Shown piece after piece: positions 24,992 through 33,888 of a DNA stretch of 51,318 bases. The notes under the pieces are model-generated. The model was not told where the DNA came from, searched no databases, and worked only from the letters and a program-made list of their open reading frames with translations. A program made the position numbers and the translations under genes. Numbering within the stretch: position 1 is the first letter of the stretch; each line of letters begins with the position of its first letter. The stretch is from Antribacter soli (GTDB lineage Bacteria > Actinomycetota > Actinomycetes > Actinomycetales > Cellulomonadaceae), in assembly GCF_021568775.1 (NCBI RefSeq), contig NZ_JAKGSG010000043.1, positions 1 through 51,318 of the forward strand. Direction: 5' to 3'.

Positions 24992-27900
24992 ATGCTGCAG
25001 GACGTGATCGACCGGGTGAGCGGGCGGGGTGCGGCGGCGAAGGCGCTGAGCGACGCGCTGCGGGTGCTCAAGGTCGAGGGACCGGACGTGTACGAGCGCG
25101 CCGCGGCCTACGTGCAGGACGGGACGGGGCCGGAGATCCTGTCGGACCTCGCGGGGCGAGACCTGGACGTCGTGGATCAGCTCCTGGAGCGACCGGGCCG
25201 GGTGAACCCGTACTCGTCCTGGGTTCCGGACCAGGTCACTGCCCGGTTGCGCGAGGCGGACGCGAAGTGGTCGGTGCCGCAGAGCACCACGGCCCGCGAC
25301 CGGGCCTACCGCGTCCAGGACGGGGCGACGGCGGTCCAGCTGTCCCGCCTCGCCCGCCTCCTGACCACGATCGCCGGCACGGTCGACGGTGAGACAGCGG
25401 GGCTGCCGGCGTGGGTGGCGCTGCTGGCCAACGACGTCGCGACGGCGCTCTACGGTCGCGGGCACGGCAAGCAGGGCGACGCGGGGACGCAGAAGGCCCT
25501 ACGGGGGCAGTGGACGCCCGACGCGCTGGCCGAGGTGGTGCGTGAGGGTGGCGTGCCCGACACGGAGGTCGCGACGACCGTCGTGCGGGCGCTGCTGCAC
25601 CGCGTCGAGCCGAAGCGCTCGTGGCGCCCCAGCCCGCTCGACGCGTTGCTCCAGCACCGGTCGGTCGCCGAGTACCTCGCCGGGCAGTGCGACGCGGTCG
25701 CCGCCGTCGTGCCGTCGCTGAGCGCTCACGGGCGCTCTGCGTTCCTCGACCATGTCGCCGCGGCCGGCACCTCGGCCGCGCACGCGGCTGTCGTCGCGAC
25801 CCTCGCGGCCGACTCCGCCAAGACGGTGCGGCAGGAGGCCCTCGCGCTGCTGGCCGGCCTGCCCGAGGACGAGCAGCTACGGCTGCTCGGGCCTCTGCTG
25901 CGCTCGGCCGCACCCGCCCGCCTGGAGGGCGTCGTCACCCGGCTCGCGGCTGCGGACGGCGGGCTCGCCGCGATCGAGGCGGCGCTCGACGGGGCCACCG
26001 GGACCCGGGCGACGCTCCTCGGCAAGGCCGTCGAGCGGGCACGTGCGCTCGACGGTGATGCCGAGGCGCCGCCCGCGCCGGTCGATCTCCCGCCGTTCGA
26101 GCCGCTGCCGGAGACCGAGCTGGGGGAGGACTTCGTCAGCGCCGCGCGCGGCGTGCTCGACAAGCAGCTCGCGCGGCTGACCGGCGAGCTGGCGGCAGCC
26201 GAGGCCGCAGGGTCGGGACGCAACGAGAACTGGCTGAAGAGCGCGCGCAAGAGGCTCGCCAACCTGCGTGAGACCGGGGACGACGAGCTGCGCGACCTCG
26301 CCGCCTTCCTCTCGGGGAGCGCCGTGAAGCGCCCGGCGACGGGGGTCGTCGAGCGACTGGTCGGCCGCAACCCGGGTCACGAGATTGCGGCGCTCGGGCC
26401 GCTGACCCTCCTCCACCGCACCCGTCTCGTGCTCCTGGAGCACATCGGCCAGGACCGGCTCACCAGCCGGGGTGGGGCGCAGAACCTGTCGTGGCGCCTG
26501 CGCGAGCACGTCGAGCCAGGGACGGACCTGCGGGCGGTCGCCGACGTGCTGCGCCGCTGCAAGGTCGAGGACCCGGACGCTGTCGTCATACGCCTGGCGC
26601 TCCAGCGCACGTGGAGCCAGCCCTACGTGCGGGCGACCGACGCCTGGCCGTTCTTCGCGGAGCGGCCGGCGCTGCTCGAGCGCTACCTGCAGCCGCAGAC
26701 CGGCTACGAGTGGGGCGACGCGCCGGCGCGCGTCCTCGAGATCCTGCGAGCCTTCCCTGCCGTGCCCGCGGAGGTGCTGCCGCGCGTCACCGCGCTCGCG
26801 CTCGGCGAGGGCAAGACGCACCGGCTCGCGGCGCAGAACGCCCTGGCAGCGCACCCCGGCGCGCGGAACCTGGCGGAGCAGGGGCTCGGCGACGGCAAGG
26901 CCGAGGTGCGCACGGCGGCGGCCCGGTGGATCGCCCGCCTGGGCGACCCGGCAGCCGTGCCGTCCCTGCGCGGCGCGCTCGCGAAGGAGAGGCGGGAGCC
27001 GGTCCGTGCAGCGTTCCTCACGGCGCTGGAGGCGCTCGGCGACGACATCTCGGCCGACCTGGCGCCGCAGGTGCTGCTCGCGGAGGCGACCAAGGGCCTG
27101 CGCGCGAAGGTCCCCGCCAGCCTGACCTGGTTCCCGTTCGGCCAGCTCCCGGCCGCTCGCTGGACCTCGGGCGGCGACGTGCCCCGCGAGGTCGTGCGGT
27201 GGTGGGTGGTGCTGGCGTGCAAGCTGAAGGAACCGAGCGGCGGGGGCCTGCTCGCCCGCTATGTCTCGCTCCTCGACGAGGGGTCTCGTGCCGCCCTGGG
27301 CTCGTTCGTGCTGCGTGCGTGGATCGCGCAGGACACCCGCACGGCGTCGGCCGACGAGAGCCGCGACTACGCGGAGCGGCGCGCCCGCACCGCCTTCGAC
27401 AATGCTCAGCAGTGGGCCAAGCAGCATCCCGAGGTCGAGTGGTACGCCGAGCAGGCGGCCAAGACCCTGGACGACCACTACCGCGAGGCCTACCGCGAGC
27501 ACCAGGCCGCCTATCTCGGATCCGCCGTGAAGGACAAGGGCCTGCTCGCACTGACGGTCGGCATGCCCGGCAGCGAGCTCGCGACAGCGACCCAGCAGTA
27601 CCTGCGCGCGCACCAGGGCCGCCGCGCCCAGGCCGAGGCGCTGGTGCGGGCGCTCGCCGCGAACGGGGACCGCCCGGCCGTCCAGCAGCTCCTGGCGGTC
27701 TCCCGCCGGTTCAAGCAGAAGACCGTCCAGGACGTCGCGACCGGCCTGGCGACCGAGCTCGCGGAGCGGCGCGGCTGGAGCGCCGACCAGCTCGCGGACC
27801 GTACCGTGCAGACGGCCGGCTTCGACGACGACGGCATCCTGCGGTTCGGCCTCGGCGACCGCGAGGTCACCGGCCGGATCACGCCGTCGTTCACGATCGA

Positions 27901-28765
27901 GCTGCGCAGCCCGTCCGGGGCGGTCGTCAAGGCGCTGCCGGGCGCCCGCGCCGGCGAGGACGCGGAGCCCTACCGGGAGGCGAAGGCCCAGCTCTCGGCG
28001 AGCCGCAAGGAGCTCAAGGCCGTGGCGGCGCTGCAGACGCAGCGGCTCCACGAGGCGATGTGCACCGGCCGCAGCTGGACCGCCGCCGAGTGGCGCGAGT
28101 TCGTCCTGGACCACCCCGTGATGTCGCGGCTCGCGGCGCGGCTGGTCTGGCTGGCCGAGCCGGGCACGCCCGCGCAGCGCGCGTTCCGGCCGGGTGACGG
28201 TGGCGCGCTCGTCGCCGTCGACGACGAGGACGTCACGCTGCCCGACGACGCGAAGGTCGCCCTCGCGCACGCCGTCACCTTGAGCGCCGGTGCGGCGGGC
28301 GACGACGTGGCCGCCTGGCGGGAGCACCTCGCGGACTACGAGATCGTCCCGCTGTTCGACCAGCTCGGCGTGTCGTTGCCGGACCTCCCCGCCGGGGCCG
28401 TCCGGATCAGCGATCACAAGGGCTGGCTGACGGACAGCTTCTCGATCCGCGGCCGGGCGACCAAGCTCGGCTGGAGCCGTTCCGCGGCCGAGGACGCCGG
28501 CTGGTTCACCGCGTACACGAAGACCTACCCGTCGGTCGGCGTCACCGCCGAGATCCAGTTCACCGGGGCCTTCCTGCCCGAGGAGAACATCGCCGCCGCC
28601 GTCACGGACCTCGAGTTCCGGCGGACCGGGACCTGGGGCGACAAGGGCCTCGTGCCGCTCGCCGACCTGCCGCCGGTCCTCGTCGCCGAGAGCTACCGCG
28701 ACTACGTGACCGTGGCCGAGGCCGGGGCGTTCGACCCCGACTGGGAACGGCGGAGCCAGTACTGA
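24992..28765 (+). CDS. DUF4132 (MolR/YehI-like) protein with HEAT-like repeats
   Basis: A 1257-residue cytoplasmic protein. ATG 24992 follows GAGGGG and AGGG. The middle contains HEAT-like helical repeats, for example near 640-680 (EVRTAAARWIARLGDPAAVP). The C-terminal third has the DUF4132 core at about 965-1050 (YREAKAQLSASRKELKAVAA; WREFVLDHPVMSRLAARLVW) and ends WGDKGLVPLADLPPVLVAES. DUF4132 proteins are linked by gene neighbourhood to MoxR-type AAA+ and VWA proteins, as here and around E. coli yehI/molR. Biochemical function is unknown; a large scaffold or effector handled by the chaperone-like AAA+/VWA pair is an inference. It is the first gene of a five-gene operon. Confidence 0.85.
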   Translation: MLQDVIDRVSGRGAAAKALSDALRVLKVEGPDVYERAAAYVQDGTGPEILSDLAGRDLDVVDQLLERPGRVNPYSSWVPDQVTARLREADAKWSVPQSTTARDRAYRVQDGATAVQLSRLARLLTTIAGTVDGETAGLPAWVALLANDVATALYGRGHGKQGDAGTQKALRGQWTPDALAEVVREGGVPDTEVATTVVRALLHRVEPKRSWRPSPLDALLQHRSVAEYLAGQCDAVAAVVPSLSAHGRSAFLDHVAAAGTSAAHAAVVATLAADSAKTVRQEALALLAGLPEDEQLRLLGPLLRSAAPARLEGVVTRLAAADGGLAAIEAALDGATGTRATLLGKAVERARALDGDAEAPPAPVDLPPFEPLPETELGEDFVSAARGVLDKQLARLTGELAAAEAAGSGRNENWLKSARKRLANLRETGDDELRDLAAFLSGSAVKRPATGVVERLVGRNPGHEIAALGPLTLLHRTRLVLLEHIGQDRLTSRGGAQNLSWRLREHVEPGTDLRAVADVLRRCKVEDPDAVVIRLALQRTWSQPYVRATDAWPFFAERPALLERYLQPQTGYEWGDAPARVLEILRAFPAVPAEVLPRVTALALGEGKTHRLAAQNALAAHPGARNLAEQGLGDGKAEVRTAAARWIARLGDPAAVPSLRGALAKERREPVRAAFLTALEALGDDISADLAPQVLLAEATKGLRAKVPASLTWFPFGQLPAARWTSGGDVPREVVRWWVVLACKLKEPSGGGLLARYVSLLDEGSRAALGSFVLRAWIAQDTRTASADESRDYAERRARTAFDNAQQWAKQHPEVEWYAEQAAKTLDDHYREAYREHQAAYLGSAVKDKGLLALTVGMPGSELATATQQYLRAHQGRRAQAEALVRALAANGDRPAVQQLLAVSRRFKQKTVQDVATGLATELAERRGWSADQLADRTVQTAGFDDDGILRFGLGDREVTGRITPSFTIELRSPSGAVVKALPGARAGEDAEPYREAKAQLSASRKELKAVAALQTQRLHEAMCTGRSWTAAEWREFVLDHPVMSRLAARLVWLAEPGTPAQRAFRPGDGGALVAVDDEDVTLPDDAKVALAHAVTLSAGAAGDDVAAWREHLADYEIVPLFDQLGVSLPDLPAGAVRISDHKGWLTDSFSIRGRATKLGWSRSAAEDAGWFTAYTKTYPSVGVTAEIQFTGAFLPEENIAAAVTDLEFRRTGTWGDKGLVPLADLPPVLVAESYRDYVTVAEAGAFDPDWERRSQY

Positions 28766-28823
28766 TGTCCACCGCACACGCGACCGCCCACCCGACGAAC
28801 GCATGACCACCGAGAGGAACGAC

Positions 28824-29936
28824 ATGACCACGGCCCCGACCGCCCCCGCGGAGCTGCGCCCGCCCGCCGAGGTCCGCCACGCGGACGAGCTGGCGGTGCT
28901 GGCTCGCTGGGACGCCGAGCGCGGCGCCGAGCTGCCGCCCGGCTGGCGCCTGAGCCCCCGCGCGGTGCGGGCGTTCGTGGTGGGCCACCCCGAGCTGGGG
29001 GTGTCCCGGAAGTTCTACGGCGACGACCCGCTGGTCGACCGGGCCGTGGTCTCGCTGATGGGCCGGCAGGGCCTGATGCTCGTGGGCGAGCCCGGCACGG
29101 CGAAGTCGATGCTGTCGGAGCTGCTGGCCGCCGCGGTGTCGGGCACGTCCACGCTGACGATCCAGGGCACCGCCGGGACCACCGAGGACCACGTGCGCTA
29201 CTCGTGGAACTACGCCCTCCTCGTCGCGGAGGGGCCGAGCGAGCGGTCGCTCGTGCCGTCGGCGGTCCACACGGGGATGCGCGAGGGCAAGGTGGTGCGG
29301 TTCGAGGAGATCACCCGCTGCGCGCCCGAGATCCAGGACACCCTCGTCTCGATCCTCTCCGAGAAGCAGCTCATGGTTCCCGAGCTCGGCAGCGAGGCTC
29401 GCGTGGCCGCCCGTCCGGGGTTCAACGTGATCGGGACGGCCAACCTCAAGGACCGAGGCGTCCATGAGATGTCGGCCGCGCTCAAGCGCCGGTTCAGCTT
29501 CGAGACGGTCGCGCCGGTGCGGGACCGCGAGTTCGAGATCGAGCTGGTGGAGCGGCAGGTCGAGGCCGAGCTCGGTCCCGCCGGGCAGCGGCCCCCGTTC
29601 TCCCGGGACGTCCTCGAGGTGCTGGTCACGGTGTTCCAGGACCTGCGCTCGGGCACGACCAGGGAGGGTGCGCCCGTCAAGCGGCCGGAGACAGTCATGT
29701 CCACGGCCGAGGCGGTCAACGTGGCCGTCGCGGCGAGCCTGGAGGCGCGATACCTCGGTGACGGCGTCGTGACGGCGGCGGAGGTGGCACGTCAGGTGGC
29801 GGGCGTGGCGCTCAAGGGCGAGGAGGAGGACGCGCGGCGGCTGCGGCACTACGTGGACAACGTGGTGCGGGAGCGCGCCCGGCACGACCGGCGGTGGAAG
29901 GAGTTCTTCGCCGCCGCCGAGCCGCTGTGGCGGTGA
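28824..29936 (+). CDS. MoxR-family AAA+ ATPase, YehL type
   Basis: A 370-residue hexamer-forming ATPase. ATG 28824 has GAGAGGA 6 nt upstream, preferable to ATG 28803. Walker A is GEPGTAKS (88-95), Walker B VVRFEEI (157-163) and sensor 1 N207 in NVIGTANLKD, followed by LKRRFSFE with the arginine-finger region. MoxR proteins work with VWA-domain partners to remodel or activate protein complexes. The YehL branch is defined by neighbours of the YehM, YehP and YehQ type, all present downstream. The stop overlaps the next GTG as GTGA. It lies 58 bp after the DUF4132 gene. Confidence 0.93.
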   Translation: MTTAPTAPAELRPPAEVRHADELAVLARWDAERGAELPPGWRLSPRAVRAFVVGHPELGVSRKFYGDDPLVDRAVVSLMGRQGLMLVGEPGTAKSMLSELLAAAVSGTSTLTIQGTAGTTEDHVRYSWNYALLVAEGPSERSLVPSAVHTGMREGKVVRFEEITRCAPEIQDTLVSILSEKQLMVPELGSEARVAARPGFNVIGTANLKDRGVHEMSAALKRRFSFETVAPVRDREFEIELVERQVEAELGPAGQRPPFSRDVLEVLVTVFQDLRSGTTREGAPVKRPETVMSTAEAVNVAVAASLEARYLGDGVVTAAEVARQVAGVALKGEEEDARRLRHYVDNVVRERARHDRRWKEFFAAAEPLWR

Positions 29937-32662
29937 CCGACGTGACGGTCACGAGCACCGCGCCCGCTCGTGCCGCCTGGGGCGCGGCGCCCGAGCGGCT
30001 GCAGCGTGCGGCGGACGCCGTCGTGCGGCTTCGAGAGGAGGGCATCGTCCTCGCGCCCGTGCGGCACCACAGCCCCGCCTGCGCCGTGGCCGTCCGGGCA
30101 GCGATCGAGGAGCTGCGCCCCGCCGCCGTGCTGATCGAGGGCCCGGAGGAGTACACGCGGCTGATCCCCGACCTGCTCGACGAGGCGACGCGACCGCCCA
30201 TCGCTGTCCTCAGCCTCGGCGCGGACGGGCTCGGCGCCGGGTTCTACCCGCTCGCGTCGTTCTCGCCGGAGTGGGTCGCCCTGCGGGCCGGCCGCGCGGC
30301 GGGCGCAGAGCTCGCCTTCGTGGACCGGCCGTGGGGCGAGCGGACGGGGGAGGGCGACGCCGGCGGGCGGGACGAGGGTGTGCAGGGCGGCGGCGAGGCG
30401 GACGGCGGAGGCGACCCCTCCGCCGTCGGACAGGGTGACCCGTTCGCGCGCACCCTCATGTCCGAGCGGTACCTGGCCCACTCGCGCTCCGTCGCCGACG
30501 TGGCGCAGCGGCTCGGCTGCCGTGATCACGACGAGGTCTGGGACCACCTGTTCGAGGCGCGCCCGACGGCGGACCTCGCCGACTGGCGCACCGTCTTCGA
30601 CGACGTGCTGGCCTGGGCGGCGCTCGCCCGCCTCGACTACGAGGACACGGTGCTCGCTGCGGACGGCTCGCTGGACCGCGAGGCGCGCATGTCCGCGCGG
30701 GTCACGGAGCATGCCGAGCGCCTCGCCGGCGCCGGGCCGGTCCTCGTGGTGACGGGCGCGTTCCACACGCTCGCGCTCGTCGAGGCCCTGGCCGGCGCGC
30801 CCGAGGGCGCCCCGGTGCGGGACCGCCGCCCGGCCGGAGGCTACGGGCCGGTCGAGGTCGGCGACCCCGCCTGGCCGGACGCGTGGCTGATCCGCTACGA
30901 CCACCAGCGCCTCGACGGCCTGCGCGGGTACGGCGCCGGGATGCCGTCGCCCGGCTGGTACCAGCGACTGTTCGCGGCGCACGAGTCGGCGCTCGCGGCC
31001 GGGGTCCTGGGCACGACCGCGGGCGACGGTGTGACGCCGGACAACGCGATGTCGCACCGCGCCGCACCCGCCGAGGCGCTCGCGCGCGAGGTGCTCGTCG
31101 ACGTCGCACGCGGCGCCGCCGGACGCGGGCACGCCGTGAGCCTGCCGCAGGTGTCCGCCGCTGCCGAGCAGGCGGTCCGCCTCGCCGACCTGCGCGAGCG
31201 CCCGCACCCGGCACGTAGCGACGTGCTGGACGCGATCACCTCGTGCTACCTCCAGGACGACGGCGGGCTGGGCGGCCCCGGCGAGGGAGACCGGCCGCTC
31301 GGGCTGGCCGTCGCGGAGGTGTTCGGCGGACGTGCCCTGGGCGACGTGCCTGCCGGCAGCGCGCAGCCGCCGCTGGTGCGCGACGCGCGGGAGCGCGTCG
31401 TGCGTGCGGGCCTGACGGTCGACGACTCGGTGCCCCGCAAGGCTCGGCTCGACGCCCGGCGTACGCCCTCGCACCGTGCGCGGCGGCAGGTCCTGGCGCT
31501 CCTCGAGCTGCTCGGGGCGGACTTCGGGCGTCGGCTGTCCGGCCCCGACCACGTCGCGGGCCGAGGCCTCGGCCTGCTTCTGGAGGAGTGGGAGTACGCG
31601 TGGACGCCGCTCGTCGAGGCGCGGCTCGTGGAGCTGTCGCACCTGGGCGCGACGCTCGACGCCGCGGCGGTCGCCCGCCTGCGCGAGGAGGAGGAGCGGC
31701 TGGCGTCCGAGCAGCAGCGCTCCGCCGACGGCGTGGCGCGGCTGCTGGCGCAGGCGCTCGTCGTCGGGCTCGGCGAGCACCTGCCGCGACTGGTGGCGCT
31801 GCTGCGGTCCACGCTCGACGTTGACCGCGACCTCGCGTCGATCGTGGCCGGCGGGCAGCGGCTGCTGCACCTGTGGCGCGCGCGGGCAGAGCTGGACGCG
31901 CAGGACCACGGCGACGACCTCCTCGGCCTCGTCGACCAGGCGCTCGCCACCGCGGCCTACCTGGTGGCCGACCTTGGCCGCGCCGCCCCCGAGGACGAGG
32001 ACGCCGCGGTCGGCACGGCAGTCGCGCTCCGGGCGCTCGTCCGGGCGGCCGAGCGAGCGGCGGACGAGGCGGCGTCGTCCGCCCCCGGCCTCGACGGTGC
32101 CGAGCCGGACCCGCGAGGCGCGGGCATGCCGGACCCGCGAGGCGCGGGCGTCGGGCCGGGCGTGCAGCGAGAGCTGGCGCGCCTGCGCGAGGACCCCGCT
32201 ACTGCGCCCGCGGTGCGGGGCGGGCTCCTCGCCCTCGGCTACGTCGACGGCGAGGTGCCCGACGACGTCCTGCTCACCCAGGTGCGCGGCGCCCTGCTGG
32301 CGGGGGCGGACCCGGGCGCCGCCGTGCGGTTCCTCGGCGGGATCCTGCGGGCGGCGCCCGACCTGCTGCTGCACACGCCCGAGCTGTTCGACGCGGTCGA
32401 CGGCGCGCTGCGCGCGCTTTCGGGCGAGGCGTTCCTCGCCGTGCTGCCGGACCTGCGGAGGGCGTTCACCTGGCTGCGCCCGACCGAGACGCACCGGCTG
32501 GCCGAGCGGGCCGCGGCCCGCGCCGGCGTGCGGGCCGACATGGTGAACGCGCGCGTGGCCCTGGACGAGAGCGACCTGGCTGCCGGCCTGGCGGTGGAGC
32601 GCGAGCTCGCGGCCGTCCTCGGGCGGGACGGGCTCGCGCACTGGAGCGGAGGAGAGGCATGA
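29933..32662 (+). CDS. DUF5682 (YehM-like) protein
   Basis: A 909-residue cytoplasmic protein starting at GTG 29933 in a 4-bp overlap with the AAA+ gene. The N-terminal part contains LAPVRHHSPAC and IEGPEEYTRLIPDLLD, and later LVVTGAFHTLAL, the conserved polar motifs of the DUF5682 family found with YehL and YehP. The histidines and glutamates suggest an enzyme-like domain, but the activity is unknown. The long helical C-terminal half has no domain I recognise. A 24-bp tandem duplication at 32105-32152 yields two copies of PDPRGAG(M/V). It overlaps the VWA gene start by 4 bp, so the proteins are probably made in fixed ratio. Confidence 0.85.
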   Translation: MTDVTVTSTAPARAAWGAAPERLQRAADAVVRLREEGIVLAPVRHHSPACAVAVRAAIEELRPAAVLIEGPEEYTRLIPDLLDEATRPPIAVLSLGADGLGAGFYPLASFSPEWVALRAGRAAGAELAFVDRPWGERTGEGDAGGRDEGVQGGGEADGGGDPSAVGQGDPFARTLMSERYLAHSRSVADVAQRLGCRDHDEVWDHLFEARPTADLADWRTVFDDVLAWAALARLDYEDTVLAADGSLDREARMSARVTEHAERLAGAGPVLVVTGAFHTLALVEALAGAPEGAPVRDRRPAGGYGPVEVGDPAWPDAWLIRYDHQRLDGLRGYGAGMPSPGWYQRLFAAHESALAAGVLGTTAGDGVTPDNAMSHRAAPAEALAREVLVDVARGAAGRGHAVSLPQVSAAAEQAVRLADLRERPHPARSDVLDAITSCYLQDDGGLGGPGEGDRPLGLAVAEVFGGRALGDVPAGSAQPPLVRDARERVVRAGLTVDDSVPRKARLDARRTPSHRARRQVLALLELLGADFGRRLSGPDHVAGRGLGLLLEEWEYAWTPLVEARLVELSHLGATLDAAAVARLREEEERLASEQQRSADGVARLLAQALVVGLGEHLPRLVALLRSTLDVDRDLASIVAGGQRLLHLWRARAELDAQDHGDDLLGLVDQALATAAYLVADLGRAAPEDEDAAVGTAVALRALVRAAERAADEAASSAPGLDGAEPDPRGAGMPDPRGAGVGPGVQRELARLREDPATAPAVRGGLLALGYVDGEVPDDVLLTQVRGALLAGADPGAAVRFLGGILRAAPDLLLHTPELFDAVDGALRALSGEAFLAVLPDLRRAFTWLRPTETHRLAERAAARAGVRADMVNARVALDESDLAAGLAVERELAAVLGRDGLAHWSGGEA
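32105..32152 (+). repeat. 24-bp tandem repeat (2 copies) inside the DUF5682 gene
   Basis: Two 24-bp units match at 22 positions and encode PDPRGAGM then PDPRGAGV. The reading frame is kept. It lies in a probable flexible linker. Confidence 0.75.
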
Positions 32663-33888
32663 CGGACATGACAGGGTCGCCCGGCCCAGGGGTAGGCACG
32701 GTGGCGCCGGTGGCGCCGGCGTCGGCCCCGGGTGCGGCCGACGAGGAGGCCGCCCGGCGGTGGCGGCTCGTGCTGGGCCGGTACGCCGCCGAGCACCTGT
32801 CGGTGCCCGGTCAGGACGCTGGCCTGGAGCGTTCCCTGCGCTACCTCTACGACCGCGAGTACGCGGCGCGCGGGCACCGCGCAGGCCGCGGCGAGCACGA
32901 CCAGCGGCCCGGGCGGGGCGGCGGGACGCTCGACCCGTCGGCCGTACAGGGCGTCGACTGGACCGCCATGACCTGGCTCGGCGAGGCCCAGAAGCTGTTC
33001 CCGCGCGAGACGTTCGAGCGGATGCAGGTCGACGCCGTGGGCCGGTACGGGCTGACCGAGCTGCTCGCCGACGAGGCGGCGGTCGAGGCGCTCGAACCGA
33101 GCCGCGAGCTGGCGACCGCGCTGCTGCAGGTCCGGGGTCGGCTCGACGAGCGGGCAGCCGTCGGTCTGCGCCGCGTGATCAGCAAGGTCGTGGAGGACGT
33201 GGTGCGCCGCCTCCGGCCGCGGTTCATGACGGCGGTGGGTGGTCGCGTGGACCGCTCGCGACGCTCGATGCACCGGGTCGCCCGGAACTTCGACTGGAAG
33301 CGCACCGTGCGCGCCAACCTCGGTCGCCTGGACGCGCAGGGCCGCGTCGTCGTCCAGGACGTCCGGTTCTCCTCCCGGTCGAAGCGCGCCCTGACGTGGG
33401 ACGTCATCGTGCTCGTCGACCAGTCCGGGTCCATGGCGTCGTCCCTGCTCTACTCCGCCGTGTGCGCCGGGATCCTGACCGGCCTGCCGGGGATCGACGT
33501 GCGGCTTGTGCTGTTCGACACGAGCGTCGTGGACATGACGCACCTGGCGCACGACCCGGTGTCCGTGCTGCTCACCGCGCAGCTCGGCGGCGGTACCGAC
33601 ATCGCGCGCGCCGTCCGGTTCGCGGAGCAGCAGGTGCGCAACCCGTCGCGCACGGTGGTGGCCCTCGTCAGCGACTTCGAGGAGGGCGGGTCTGTGTCGG
33701 AGCTGCTCGCGGCCGTGCGGCGGCTCGCGTCGTCCGGCGTGCGGCTGCTGGGCCTCGCCGCGCTCGACGAGGCAGCCGAGCCCGCCTATGACCGCGGCAC
33801 CGCGCAGCGGCTCGCCGAGGCGGGCATGGAGGTGGCGGCGCTCACTCCCGAGCGGTTCGCCGAGTGGCTCGGGGAGGTGCTCGCATGA
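32659..33888 (+). CDS. VWA-domain protein, YehP type
   Basis: A 409-residue cytoplasmic protein starting in an ATGA overlap. After an Ala/Gly/Pro-rich tail and a helical region (about 32-235), the C-terminal half is a von Willebrand A domain with a full MIDAS site: D254-x-S256-x-S258 (DQSGSM), T313 in GGGTDI and D339 in VSDFEEG. It has no membrane segment. It is the metal-dependent partner expected for the MoxR ATPase two genes upstream. Its ATGA overlap with the SWIM gene again suggests coupled translation. Confidence 0.92.
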   Translation: MTDMTGSPGPGVGTVAPVAPASAPGAADEEAARRWRLVLGRYAAEHLSVPGQDAGLERSLRYLYDREYAARGHRAGRGEHDQRPGRGGGTLDPSAVQGVDWTAMTWLGEAQKLFPRETFERMQVDAVGRYGLTELLADEAAVEALEPSRELATALLQVRGRLDERAAVGLRRVISKVVEDVVRRLRPRFMTAVGGRVDRSRRSMHRVARNFDWKRTVRANLGRLDAQGRVVVQDVRFSSRSKRALTWDVIVLVDQSGSMASSLLYSAVCAGILTGLPGIDVRLVLFDTSVVDMTHLAHDPVSVLLTAQLGGGTDIARAVRFAEQQVRNPSRTVVALVSDFEEGGSVSELLAAVRRLASSGVRLLGLAALDEAAEPAYDRGTAQRLAEAGMEVAALTPERFAEWLGEVLA